Shown here: positions 1-6,377 of the stretch, piece after piece
How positions within the stretch are numbered: the first letter of the stretch is position 1
How the letters are laid out: every line of letters begins with the position of its first letter
Made by a program: the position numbers and the translations under genes
DNA from: Protofrankia sp963555915
Lineage (GTDB): Bacteria; Actinomycetota; Actinomycetes; Frankiales; Frankiaceae
Reading direction: 5' to 3'
Assembly (NCBI RefSeq): GCF_963555915.1
Contig: NZ_CAUVXL010000222.1
Location: 1-7,286, forward strand
Length of the DNA stretch: 7,286 bases
The notes under the pieces: generated by a model
Database searches by the model: none
Told to the model about the DNA's origin: nothing
Seen by the model: the letters and a program-made list of their open reading frames with translations, nothing else

Positions 1-160
1 ACGTGAGCACGACCGCGAGCTGTCCCGCCCGGTGGGCGCGTTCCACCGCCCGGCGGATGATCTGCTGGTGACCGCGGTGGACGCCGTCGAAGAACCCGAT
101 CGTCACAACACCGCCGGGCCAGTCATCCGGCGTCTCCAGCACCCCGCGCCACCGCTGCAC
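1..160 (-). CDS. ribF: Bifunctional riboflavin kinase/FAD synthetase, N-terminal part (runs off the left edge)
   Basis: RibF phosphorylates riboflavin to FMN and then adenylylates FMN to FAD in the cytoplasm. Only the first 53 codons are present, and they belong to the N-terminal FAD synthetase (nucleotidyltransferase) domain. Seen directly: the N-terminus VQRWRGVLETPDDWPGG, then VVTIGFFDGVHRGHQQ, which carries the nucleotidyltransferase HxGH signature as HRGH at residues 28-31. I chose the GTG at 160. An in-frame TAG lies at 170-172, so the only other option is a TTG at 166. A weak purine stretch, GATAGG, lies 8 bases upstream of the GTG. The gene starts 29 bases after the truB stop, the usual truB-ribF order. 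The riboflavin kinase domain lies outside the window and cannot be judged. Family assignment is firm; the exact start is moderately sure. Confidence 0.9.
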   Translation of the reverse strand, partial: MQRWRGVLETPDDWPGGVVTIGFFDGVHRGHQQIIRRAVERAHRAGQLAVVLT

Positions 161-189
161 ATCCAAAGCCTATCGGTGCCGTTTGCGGC

Positions 190-1074
190 TCAGGCTCCGG
201 CGAAGACCACCAGCGACCGGCAGCCGCCCTGCGCGTCCTCGGCAAGAGCGAGAAGCTCGCCGGCCGGACCGAAAACACCGTACGTGCCGGGTATCCCGAA
301 CGGGGGAAGACGCCGGCCGTGGGATATCGCACGAGCGGCATCGGCATCCACCTCCCGACAGGGAAACAGCGTGGCGACGGCGTCGGGCAGCGGACGCAGT
401 GCGCCGACGCCGGCCTGCGCCAGCGCGTCCAGGGTGAGCGCCTCGGTGAGATCGAACGGTCCCACCGACACCCGGCGCAGGGCGCACAGGTGCGCGCCAC
501 AGCCCAACGCCCGGCCGAGGTCCCGGGCCAGCGCACGCACGTAGGTGCCGCTGGAACAGCCGACGGCAACATCAAGGTCAACGCCGGTGCGGGCAAGTAA
601 CTCGAACCGGCTCACCGTGACCCGCCGCGCCGCAAGGACGACCTGCTCACCCGCGCGTACCCGGGCGTAGGCCCGGACGCCGTTCACCTTGACCGCGCTG
701 ACCGCGGACGGCACCTGGTCGATCGGGCCGGTGAGAGCCGCCATGGCGACGGCGAGCCGCGCCTCGTCGACCTCGACCGCACGCACGGCGACAACCTCAC
801 CCTGTGCATCGTCGGTGGTGGTCGACTCACCGAGGCGGATGGTCGCGGTGTAGACCTTGTCGGTCAACGCGAGATGACCGAGGAGGCGGGTCGCCCGGCC
901 CACCCCGAGTACCAGCACACCGGTCGCCATCGGGTCGAGCGTGCCGGCGTGCCCGACCCGCCGCGTGTGCAGGACCCGCCGAGCGCGGGCCACCACGTCA
1001 TGCGAGGTGAGCCCCGTCGGCTTGTCCACGACGACCAGCCCGTCCACGCCGAACGCGGCGGTCGCACCAGCCAT
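190..1074 (-). CDS. truB: tRNA pseudouridine(55) synthase TruB
   Basis: TruB converts U55 to pseudouridine in the T-loop of tRNAs. The 294-residue product is of normal family length. Seen directly: the N-terminal motif LVVVDKPTGLTSHDVV (residues 13-28); the catalytic motif GHAGTLDPMATGVL with nucleophile Asp47; KVYTATIRLG with the base-stacking Tyr75; and SSGTYVRALARDLG (174-187), whose Arg180 matches the conserved active-site Arg. The stretch after about residue 215 resembles the C-terminal RNA-binding region of actinobacterial TruB. The ATG start at 1074-1072 shares one base with the TGA stop of the upstream phosphoesterase gene (TGATG), which suggests reinitiation-type coupling; no clear Shine-Dalgarno sequence precedes it. 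A TTA leucine codon lies at residue 159 (598-600), uncommon in such GC-rich DNA. All catalytic residues are intact. Confidence 0.97.
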   Translation of the reverse strand: MAGATAAFGVDGLVVVDKPTGLTSHDVVARARRVLHTRRVGHAGTLDPMATGVLVLGVGRATRLLGHLALTDKVYTATIRLGESTTTDDAQGEVVAVRAVEVDEARLAVAMAALTGPIDQVPSAVSAVKVNGVRAYARVRAGEQVVLAARRVTVSRFELLARTGVDLDVAVGCSSGTYVRALARDLGRALGCGAHLCALRRVSVGPFDLTEALTLDALAQAGVGALRPLPDAVATLFPCREVDADAARAISHGRRLPPFGIPGTYGVFGPAGELLALAEDAQGGCRSLVVFAGA

Positions 1075-2171
1075 CAGCCCGGCAGTCTGGGGGCCCGGAC
1101 CAGCGCGGCGCGCAGGGTCGCCATGGTCGGCTCCAGAGCTTCGGTGGAACTCAGGCCGGCGGCGAAGCGGTGGCCACCACCCCCGAGCGCGGTGCAGACC
1201 GCACCGACGTCGATGCCACCCTTGGAACGCACCGAAACCTTCCAGATGTTCGTGGCGTCCTGCTTGCAGACGACCGCCACCTCGGCTTCGGCCGTGGTCC
1301 GGACGATATCGATCACACCCTCGATCTCATCGAGGGTGAGACCCGCGGCGGTGAGGTCCGCGTAGGCACACCACGTCCACACCAGGTCGTGCTCGGGTTC
1401 CAGGCGGGCTCGGCCGAGCAGCTCACCCAGCAGCCGCAGGTAGCCGAAACGGTGGGTGTCCCACACCGTACGAGTGATCAGATCGTGGCGGATCCCGGTG
1501 CCCAACAACCGCGCGGCCAACCGGTGGACATCCGGCGTGGTCACGCTGTATCGGAACGAACCGGTATCGGTGATCAGGCCCGTGTAGATCGCGACAGCCA
1601 TATCGTGATCGAGTTCAACCCCGAGCGCGTCGATGACGCCGGTGACCATCACGCTGGTGGAGGCGGCGTCCGGGTCGATCAGGTTGATATCCCCGAACCG
1701 CGTGTTCGAGGCGTGATGGTCGATCACAACCATTCGCCGTGCCCGGGTGGCGACCCGGCCCAGCGCCCCGAGTCTGGCCAGGCTGCCCGCATCCAGCGTC
1801 ACCACGAGGTCTGGTGTCGCCGCGACCAGGGACGGCGGGACAAGGAAATCCTGGCCGGGCAGAAACGTCAGGGAGCGCGGTACCACGAACGGGTCGCTGT
1901 CGAATGACACCGACGCTCTGGCCCCGAGGGCACGCAGCGCAAGCCCCAGCGCGATCGCCGAACCCAGGCTGTCGCCGTCCGGGTCGACGTGCGCGACCAG
2001 CAGGATGTTCTCCCCGCTCTGGGACGCGGAGCGGATCGCCTCGACCGCGCGGTCCCGCTGCTCGCCGACCGCCTCGCCCTCGCCGGACGTGGACCCCGCC
2101 CGGCCCGTCCCCTCGCCCGCGTGGGGAACCGGGAGCAGGGACAGGTCGGCGAGGCTTGTCACGTCGGTCAT
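1074..2171 (-). CDS. nrnA: DHH/DHHA1 phosphoesterase, NrnA-type (oligoribonuclease/pAp phosphatase)
   Basis: A 365-residue member of the DHH/DHHA1 family. Members at this locus typically degrade short oligoribonucleotides and dephosphorylate pAp (3'-phosphoadenosine 5'-phosphate) using Mn2+. Seen directly: motif I HVDPDGDSLGS (61-71), a metal-binding Asp in VVTLDAGS (Asp127), the name-giving DHH at 151-153 in VVIDHHASN, a further Asp in LITDTGSF (Asp202), and the DHHA1 glycine-rich motif GGGGHRFAAG (330-339). All expected ligands are present, so the enzyme should be active. The first ~50 residues are a Gly/Ser/Glu-rich extension before the catalytic core. I see no ATG or GTG after codon 4 that would trim it, so it is probably real. 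The ATG overlaps the rbfA stop by 4 bases (ATGA). The specific activity (nanoRNase versus pAp phosphatase) is inferred from the family and locus. Confidence 0.92.
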   Translation of the reverse strand: MTDVTSLADLSLLPVPHAGEGTGRAGSTSGEGEAVGEQRDRAVEAIRSASQSGENILLVAHVDPDGDSLGSAIALGLALRALGARASVSFDSDPFVVPRSLTFLPGQDFLVPPSLVAATPDLVVTLDAGSLARLGALGRVATRARRMVVIDHHASNTRFGDINLIDPDAASTSVMVTGVIDALGVELDHDMAVAIYTGLITDTGSFRYSVTTPDVHRLAARLLGTGIRHDLITRTVWDTHRFGYLRLLGELLGRARLEPEHDLVWTWCAYADLTAAGLTLDEIEGVIDIVRTTAEAEVAVVCKQDATNIWKVSVRSKGGIDVGAVCTALGGGGHRFAAGLSSTEALEPTMATLRAALVRAPRLPG

Positions 2172-2668
2172 CGCAGCGTGTCCCCCATCATTTCCTCGTC
2201 GCGCTCGTCGGCGTCGGACGCGTCGGCCTCGTCTGACTCGTCGGCCTCGACACGCGGCTTACGGTACGGGTCGGCTTCCCCGGCCGGCCGGGCGCCGTCC
2301 CGGACGCCCGCGAGGCCCGCGTCCCGCTCCCGCGCGGTGAGAATCAGGTCCTCGAGATGACGGGCGTCGTCAGGCAGACGGTCGTGGACAAAGGTCAGGG
2401 TAGGAGTGACCTTGACACCGGTCTGCCGGCCGACCTGGCTACGCAGCAGGCCCTTGGCCGACTCCAGCGCGCGCGCCGACTCCATCCGGTCGAGGTCATC
2501 GCCGTAGACCGTGTAGAAGACGGTGGCCTCGGTCAGGTCCGGGGTGACCCGCGTGTCGGTCACGGTGACCATCCCCAGGCGCGGGTCCTTCACCTGCCGT
2601 TCCAACGCAGCGGCGACCACCTCGCGGATACGCACCGCGAGCCGGCGCGCCCGAGCAGGGTCAGCCAT
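2168..2668 (-). CDS. rbfA: 30S ribosome-binding factor RbfA
   Basis: RbfA is a small KH-type RNA-binding protein that binds immature 30S subunits and assists late 16S rRNA maturation. The product has 166 residues, longer than the ~120-130 typical of many bacteria. Seen directly: the N-terminal helix with RRLAVRIREVVAAALER, then KDPRLGMVTVTDTRVTPDL (27-45), and the kinked-helix AxG motif as AKG (71-73) in ESAKGLLR, followed by VKVTPTLTFVHD (85-96). The conserved core ends near residue 110. The last ~55 residues form a charged tail, strongly acidic from about residue 140. An ATG start follows a strong Shine-Dalgarno sequence. The gene sits 15 bases downstream of ylxP and overlaps the next gene by 4 bases, so translation is probably coupled. 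Confidence 0.96.
   Translation of the reverse strand: MADPARARRLAVRIREVVAAALERQVKDPRLGMVTVTDTRVTPDLTEATVFYTVYGDDLDRMESARALESAKGLLRSQVGRQTGVKVTPTLTFVHDRLPDDARHLEDLILTARERDAGLAGVRDGARPAGEADPYRKPRVEADESDEADASDADERDEEMMGDTLR
2181..2186 (-). promoter_or_regulatory. Probable ribosome binding site of the nrnA-like gene
   Basis: GGGGGA on the minus strand lies 9 bases before the ATG at 2171, inside the last codons of rbfA. It supports this start, and with it the N-terminal extension of the phosphoesterase. It is a moderate match to the anti-Shine-Dalgarno sequence. Confidence 0.5.
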
Positions 2669-2672
2669 GGCT

Positions 2673-2679
2673 TCCTCCC
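2673..2679 (-). promoter_or_regulatory. Ribosome binding site of rbfA
   Basis: GGGAGGA on the minus strand lies in the 15-base gap between ylxP and rbfA, 4 bases before the rbfA ATG. It is one of the best Shine-Dalgarno matches in the window and fixes the rbfA start at 2668. Confidence 0.75.
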
Positions 2680-2683
2680 GTCA

Positions 2684-3025
2684 TCACGACCGCGCCACCG
2701 ATCGCGGTCCGTCCATACCCTCGTCGGACTCCAGGTCCTCATCGGAGAGATAGCGCATTCGCGCCGAGAGCAGTTCCAGCTCCGGGCGTTGCGAAAGAAG
2801 ACCTTCACACGCCTGGACGACCTCGACGCAATGGGCCCGATCCGCCGCGACCACGGCGACGCCCAGCTGCGTCCGCCGGTGCAGATCGAGATGGCCGGTC
2901 TCCGCCGCGCTTACCGCATACCTGCGGCGGAGCTCCGCCACCACCGGCCGAACCACCGACCGCTTCTCCTTGAGCGACCGAACGTCGCCAAGGAGAAGGT
3001 CGAAAACTCCCGTCCCAGTCCACAT
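2684..3025 (-). CDS. ylxP: DUF503 (YlxP-like) protein
   Basis: A 113-residue protein of the DUF503/YlxP family, which is commonly encoded between infB and rbfA in Gram-positive bacteria. Its molecular role is not established; its position implies a link with ribosome or translation functions, but that is inference. Seen directly: VFDLLLGDVRSLKEKRSVV (residues 8-26), whose RSLKEKRSVV segment is the family hallmark, followed by VSAAETGHLDLHRRTQLGVAV and LLSQRPELELLSARMRYL. The last ~20 residues are an acidic extension (SDEDLESDEG) beyond the usual ~90-95-residue core. The ATG at 3025-3023 follows a GAGGA sequence that overlaps the infB stop codon, so its translation is probably tied to termination of infB. 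No signal peptide or membrane segment is visible. Confidence 0.92.
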   Translation of the reverse strand: MWTGTGVFDLLLGDVRSLKEKRSVVRPVVAELRRRYAVSAAETGHLDLHRRTQLGVAVVAADRAHCVEVVQACEGLLSQRPELELLSARMRYLSDEDLESDEGMDGPRSVARS

Positions 3026-3033
3026 GGTCCGCG

Positions 3034-3038
3034 TCCTC
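3034..3038 (-). promoter_or_regulatory. Ribosome binding site of ylxP, overlapping the infB stop
   Basis: GAGGA on the minus strand begins inside the infB TGA (3039-3037) and lies 8 bases before the ylxP ATG. Ribosomes finishing infB would sit on this site, which favours coupled translation. Confidence 0.7.
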
Positions 3039-6000
3039 AGGAGCGAGGAACCTCCCGCTGTTCGAAGGTCTCGATCACGTCATCAACCTTGATGTCGTTG
3101 AACGAGCCGAGCCCGATACCGCACTCATAACCCTCGCGGACCTCGGTCGCGTCGTCCTTGAACCGTTTGAGCGACTCGACCGTGAGGTTGTCCGCCACGA
3201 CCACGCCGTCCCGGATGAGCCGGGCCTTGGTGTTGCGGCGGATGAGCCCGGAACGCACCAGGGAACCGGCGACGTTTCCGATCCGGGGAACCCGGAACAC
3301 CTCGCGGACCTCGGCCGTGCCGAGCTGGACTTCCTCGTAGACCGGCTTGAGCATGCCCTTGAGAGCATTCTCGATGTCCTCGATCGCCTGGTAGATGACC
3401 GAGTAGTAGCGGACGTCGACGCGCTCGCGTTCGGCCAGCTCGCGCGCCTTGCCCTCCGCACGGACGTTGAACCCGAGGATCACCGCATCGGATGCGCTCG
3501 CCAGGTTGACGTCATTCTCGGTGATCGCACCGACACCACGACCGATGATCCGCAAGGAGACCTCGTCGCCGACGTCGATCTTGAGCAGCGAGTCCTCCAC
3601 CGTCTCGACCGAACCGGACACGTCACCCTTGAGGATGAGGTTGAGCTGGGTCTTCTCGCCCTCCTTCATCCGCTCCAGGATCGTCTCCAGAGTCGGGCGA
3701 CCGCGGCTCATCGCAAGTTCGGCGTTGCGCTCACGCGCCTGGCGACGCTCGGCGATCTGGCGGGCAACCCGGTCTTCGGGCACGACCAGGAAGTTGTCAC
3801 CGGCGTCGGGGACGCTGGTGAACCCGAGAACCTGCACCGGCCGGGCCGGGCCGGCCTCGTGCACCGGGTCACCGTGTTCGTCGAGCATCGCCCGCACACG
3901 CCCGAAGGCGTCGCCGGCGACCACCGAGTCACCGACCCGCAGGGTTCCCCGCTGGACGAGCACGGTGGCAACCGGGCCGCGGCCCCGGTCCAGTCGGCCT
4001 TCGATCGCGACACCCTGGGCGTGCGTGCCGGTCGGGGCACGCAGATCCAGTGCGGCGTCGGCGGTGAGGATGACCGCCTCCAGCAGACCGTCGATGTTGG
4101 TGCGGTTACGGGCGGACACGTCGACGAACATGGCGTCGCCGCCGTATTCCTCGGCGACCAGACCGTATTCGGTGAGCTGACCACGCACCTTCAGGGGGTC
4201 GGCGCCTTCCTTGTCAATCTTGTTGACGGCGACGACGATCGGGACGTTGGCCGCCTGGGCATGATTGAGCGCCTCGATCGTCTGCGGCTTGACGCCGTCA
4301 TCCGCGGCGACGACCAGCACGACGATGTCGGTCACCTGCGCACCGCGGGCACGCATGGCGGTGAACGCCTCGTGACCCGGGGTGTCGATAAAGGTGATCT
4401 TTCGCTCATCCCCGTCGACATTCGCCCGGACCTGGTAGGCCCCGATGTGCTGGGTGATGCCGCCGGCTTCACCGGCGACCACATCCGTCGACCGGATCGC
4501 GTCGAGCAACTTCGTCTTGCCATGGTCAACATGGCCCATGACGGTGACAACCGGCGGACGCGCGGACAGTTCGACCTGATCGCCGTATGCGCCACCGAAG
4601 GAGAGGTCGAAGCTTTCCAACAGCTCCTTGTCCTCGTCCTCGGGACTGACGATCTGCACCTCATACCCGAGAGTGACCCCGAGCAACTGCAGGGTCTCGT
4701 CCGTGCACGACTGCGTCGCGGTCACCATTTCGCCGAGCTGGGTGAACACGACCTGGACGAGCGCGCCCTGGTTAGCGTCGATCTTGTCGGCGAAATCGGC
4801 GAGGGATGCGCCCCGAGGCAGTCGAATGGCCTGCCCGTTCCCACGCGGAACCATCGCCCCCATGCGGGGGGCTTCCAGCCCGCTCTCCCACTCCTGCCGC
4901 TTCGCGCGCTTGGACTTGCGCTGGCGCCCCGGGCGGCCTCGACCGCCGGGACCGAAGGCGCCGGCGGTCGTGCCGCCGCGGCCCCTGCCGCCCGATGTCG
5001 GGCGACCGCCGGGACCGCCGGCACCGGGAGCGCCACCGCCACCGGGACGACCCGGCGCGCCCGTACCCGCGCCGGCACCGCCGCCCGGACGACCGGGTGC
5101 ACCGCGGCCGGCGAACCCACCGCCACCGGGACGGCCACCGCCGCCACCACCACTACCGCCGCCCGGACGGCCGGCACCGCCACCGGGAGCCGGTCGCCCG
5201 CCACCGGCACCGGCACCGCCACCACCTGGGCGGGGACCACCGGGACCTGCGGGACGCGAGGGGAACATGCTCGGATTGGGTCGAGGCCCACCGGTACCAC
5301 CTGGTCGGGGCGGCATCTGGCCCGGCGACGGCCGGCCACCGGTACCACCTGGTCGGGGCGGCATCTGGCCCGGCGACGGCCGGCCACCGCCGCTGCCACC
5401 GGGGCGTGGACCGCCCGTCCCGGCGGGACGAGGACCCCCGGCGCCGGCGGGACGAGGGCCCCCGGCTCCGGCGGGACGAGGACCACCTGGACGTGAACCG
5501 GCCTGGCGCGGCGGCGGACCGGCGGGTGGACCGCTGGCGGCCGCGGGGCCGGACGGCGCCTGCCGTGGCTGCGAGCTGGGCGTCGTGTACGGGTTGTTAC
5601 CAGGACCGGCCGGGCGCGGCCCGGGGCGCGGCCCGGGGGCCGGACGACCGGACGGACCCTTCACCGGCGGGATCTCCACCGACGGGCTCGGCGACGGCGT
5701 GTCTGCTGCCGGCATGCTGGGCGCGGACGTCGGCGCACTAGACGCGGGCGTCGGCACGCTGGGCGCGGGCGCGCTGGCCGCAGGCCCAGGTCGCGCCTGG
5801 ACGCTGGGCGCGGCCGGGCGAGGGCGCGACGGCGGCGGAGTCACGGAGGGTGCGGGAGCGGCGCTCGGAGTGACCTCCGGAGCCGATGCGGCCGCGGGGA
5901 GGTCCGCCGCCGGCCTGTTGGGGGCTGGGCTGTCCGGCACCTGCGGTGCGGCGGGGCCTGGCTGGGCCGGGCCGGGCGCGCTTACCCCGACACCGGGGGC

Positions 6001-6366
6001 CTGCGGGCGGGCCGGGGCACCGGGGGCACCCGGGCGGCCGGGAAGCCGCGGACCGGGACGGGGTGGTACCGGTCCCGGACGGGCTCCGGTACCGGGCCTG
6101 ACTCCGTTGCCCTGGGAGCTGCCGTTGCCCTGCGGGTTGCCCTGGGAGCTGACATTGCCCTGGGGTGTACCACCGCGGGCGGACGACCGCTGCGTTGCCG
6201 CGCCTTCGGCCGGGAACGATTCCTTGAGCTTTCGAACGACGGGTGCCTCGACTGTGGACGAAGCCGACTTCACGAACTCGCCGAGATCCTTCAGTTTGGC
6301 GAGCACGGTCTTGCTGTCGACTCCGAGCTCCTTGGCGAGCTCGTGTACGCGGGCCTTTCCTACCAC
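3037..6366 (-). CDS. infB: Translation initiation factor IF-2, with very long Pro/Gly/Ala linker
   Basis: IF-2 is the GTPase that places initiator fMet-tRNA on the 30S subunit and promotes 50S joining. At 1109 residues it is longer than E. coli IF-2 (890). Seen directly: an N-terminal helical IF2_N domain (about 1-52, beginning MVGKARVHELAKELGVDS); a low-complexity Pro/Gly/Ala/Arg linker (about 60-482); a basic patch RKSKRAKRQEWE; a second N-domain (about 504-575); then the G domain with G1 GHVDHGKT (611-618), the switch segment GGITQHIG, G3 DTPGH (661-665), G4 NKID (715-718) and G5 SAR (751-753). Beta-barrel domain II starts near 785, domain III near 890, and the fMet-tRNA-binding C-terminal domain carries GYECGIGL with Cys1082. 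All GTPase motifs are intact. The start is GTG, supported by GAAGGAG just upstream. A 186-base gap precedes it; ylxP follows after 11 bases. Confidence 0.98.
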   Translation of the reverse strand: MVGKARVHELAKELGVDSKTVLAKLKDLGEFVKSASSTVEAPVVRKLKESFPAEGAATQRSSARGGTPQGNVSSQGNPQGNGSSQGNGVRPGTGARPGPVPPRPGPRLPGRPGAPGAPARPQAPGVGVSAPGPAQPGPAAPQVPDSPAPNRPAADLPAAASAPEVTPSAAPAPSVTPPPSRPRPAAPSVQARPGPAASAPAPSVPTPASSAPTSAPSMPAADTPSPSPSVEIPPVKGPSGRPAPGPRPGPRPAGPGNNPYTTPSSQPRQAPSGPAAASGPPAGPPPRQAGSRPGGPRPAGAGGPRPAGAGGPRPAGTGGPRPGGSGGGRPSPGQMPPRPGGTGGRPSPGQMPPRPGGTGGPRPNPSMFPSRPAGPGGPRPGGGGAGAGGGRPAPGGGAGRPGGGSGGGGGGRPGGGGFAGRGAPGRPGGGAGAGTGAPGRPGGGGAPGAGGPGGRPTSGGRGRGGTTAGAFGPGGRGRPGRQRKSKRAKRQEWESGLEAPRMGAMVPRGNGQAIRLPRGASLADFADKIDANQGALVQVVFTQLGEMVTATQSCTDETLQLLGVTLGYEVQIVSPEDEDKELLESFDLSFGGAYGDQVELSARPPVVTVMGHVDHGKTKLLDAIRSTDVVAGEAGGITQHIGAYQVRANVDGDERKITFIDTPGHEAFTAMRARGAQVTDIVVLVVAADDGVKPQTIEALNHAQAANVPIVVAVNKIDKEGADPLKVRGQLTEYGLVAEEYGGDAMFVDVSARNRTNIDGLLEAVILTADAALDLRAPTGTHAQGVAIEGRLDRGRGPVATVLVQRGTLRVGDSVVAGDAFGRVRAMLDEHGDPVHEAGPARPVQVLGFTSVPDAGDNFLVVPEDRVARQIAERRQARERNAELAMSRGRPTLETILERMKEGEKTQLNLILKGDVSGSVETVEDSLLKIDVGDEVSLRIIGRGVGAITENDVNLASASDAVILGFNVRAEGKARELAERERVDVRYYSVIYQAIEDIENALKGMLKPVYEEVQLGTAEVREVFRVPRIGNVAGSLVRSGLIRRNTKARLIRDGVVVADNLTVESLKRFKDDATEVREGYECGIGLGSFNDIKVDDVIETFEQREVPRS
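5228..5263 (+). other. Potential G-quadruplex-forming sequence (template strand of infB)
   Basis: Five runs of three or four G lie on the plus strand at 5228-5230, 5232-5235, 5242-5244, 5251-5253 and 5260-5263, with loops of 1, 6, 6 and 6 bases. This meets the usual G3+N1-7 consensus. It arises because the coding strand here uses CCC/CCG-type codons for a Pro/Gly/Arg-rich linker. Folding in vivo is not shown. Confidence 0.45.
5288..5389 (-). repeat. Perfect 48-bp tandem repeat, about 2.1 copies, inside the infB linker
   Basis: Positions 5288-5341 are identical to 5336-5389 at a period of 48 bp, giving two complete perfect copies plus 6 bases. The period is a multiple of three and encodes the 16-residue unit RPSPGQMPPRPGGTGG twice, near residues 327-360 of IF-2. 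Identity at the DNA level, including third codon positions, points to a recent duplication, so copy number may vary between strains. Confidence 0.95.
5397..5492 (-). repeat. 24-bp imperfect tandem repeat, about 4 copies, inside the infB linker
   Basis: Three well-matched units start at 5421, 5445 and 5469 (plus strand CGGCGGGACGAGG at the start of each), with a more diverged fourth at about 5397-5420. They encode the 8-residue module GGPRPAGA and variants near residues 292-324 of IF-2. The array lies directly next to the 48-bp repeat, so the linker has grown by more than one in-frame duplication. Confidence 0.85.
6005..6042 (+). other. Dense G-run cluster, potential G-quadruplex (template strand of infB)
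   Basis: Six G-runs of three to five bases lie in 38 bases of the plus strand (6005-6007, 6009-6011, 6014-6017, 6022-6026, 6032-6034, 6040-6042), with loops of 1, 2, 4, 5 and 5 bases. Further runs follow at 6055-6057 and 6060-6063. This is the densest such cluster I noticed. It encodes a Pro/Gly/Ala/Arg stretch of the IF-2 linker, so composition alone could explain it. Confidence 0.5.
6106..6151 (-). repeat. 30-bp-spaced direct repeat at the start of the infB linker
   Basis: The 16-base plus-strand sequence GTTGCCCTGGGAGCTG occurs at 6106-6121 and again at 6136-6151. A related GTTGCCCTG lies between them and an ATTGCCCTGG follows at 6154-6163. On the coding strand it encodes repeated Ser-Ser-Gln-Gly-Asn modules near residues 72-87 of IF-2. 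The Gln/Asn/Ser texture differs from the Pro/Gly-rich remainder of the linker. Confidence 0.85.
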
Positions 6367-6370
6367 GGTG

Positions 6371-6377
6371 CTCCTTC
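6371..6377 (-). promoter_or_regulatory. Ribosome binding site of infB
   Basis: GAAGGAG on the minus strand lies 4 bases before the GTG at 6366. With the conserved IF-2 N-terminus (VGKARVHELAKELG) beginning right after the GTG, it settles a GTG rather than ATG start. Confidence 0.8.

Noticed and set aside
1170..1907. 245-codon plus-strand reading frame opposite the nrnA-like gene
   Set aside because: Lies wholly inside a gene with intact DHH and DHHA1 motifs; no motif of its own.
2357..3130. 257-codon plus-strand reading frame across rbfA, ylxP and the end of infB
   Set aside because: Spans three well-supported minus-strand genes and shows no recognisable domain; a product of high GC.
4722..5486. 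254-codon minus-strand frame inside infB
   Set aside because: Val/Ala/Pro-rich frame-shifted reading of the same repeats; the infB frame continues intact across it.
3859..5496. 545-codon plus-strand reading frame antisense to infB
   Set aside because: Composition is a backward reading of the infB G domain and linker; its C-terminal part is Thr/Ala/Gly low complexity. No recognisable family or ribosome binding context.
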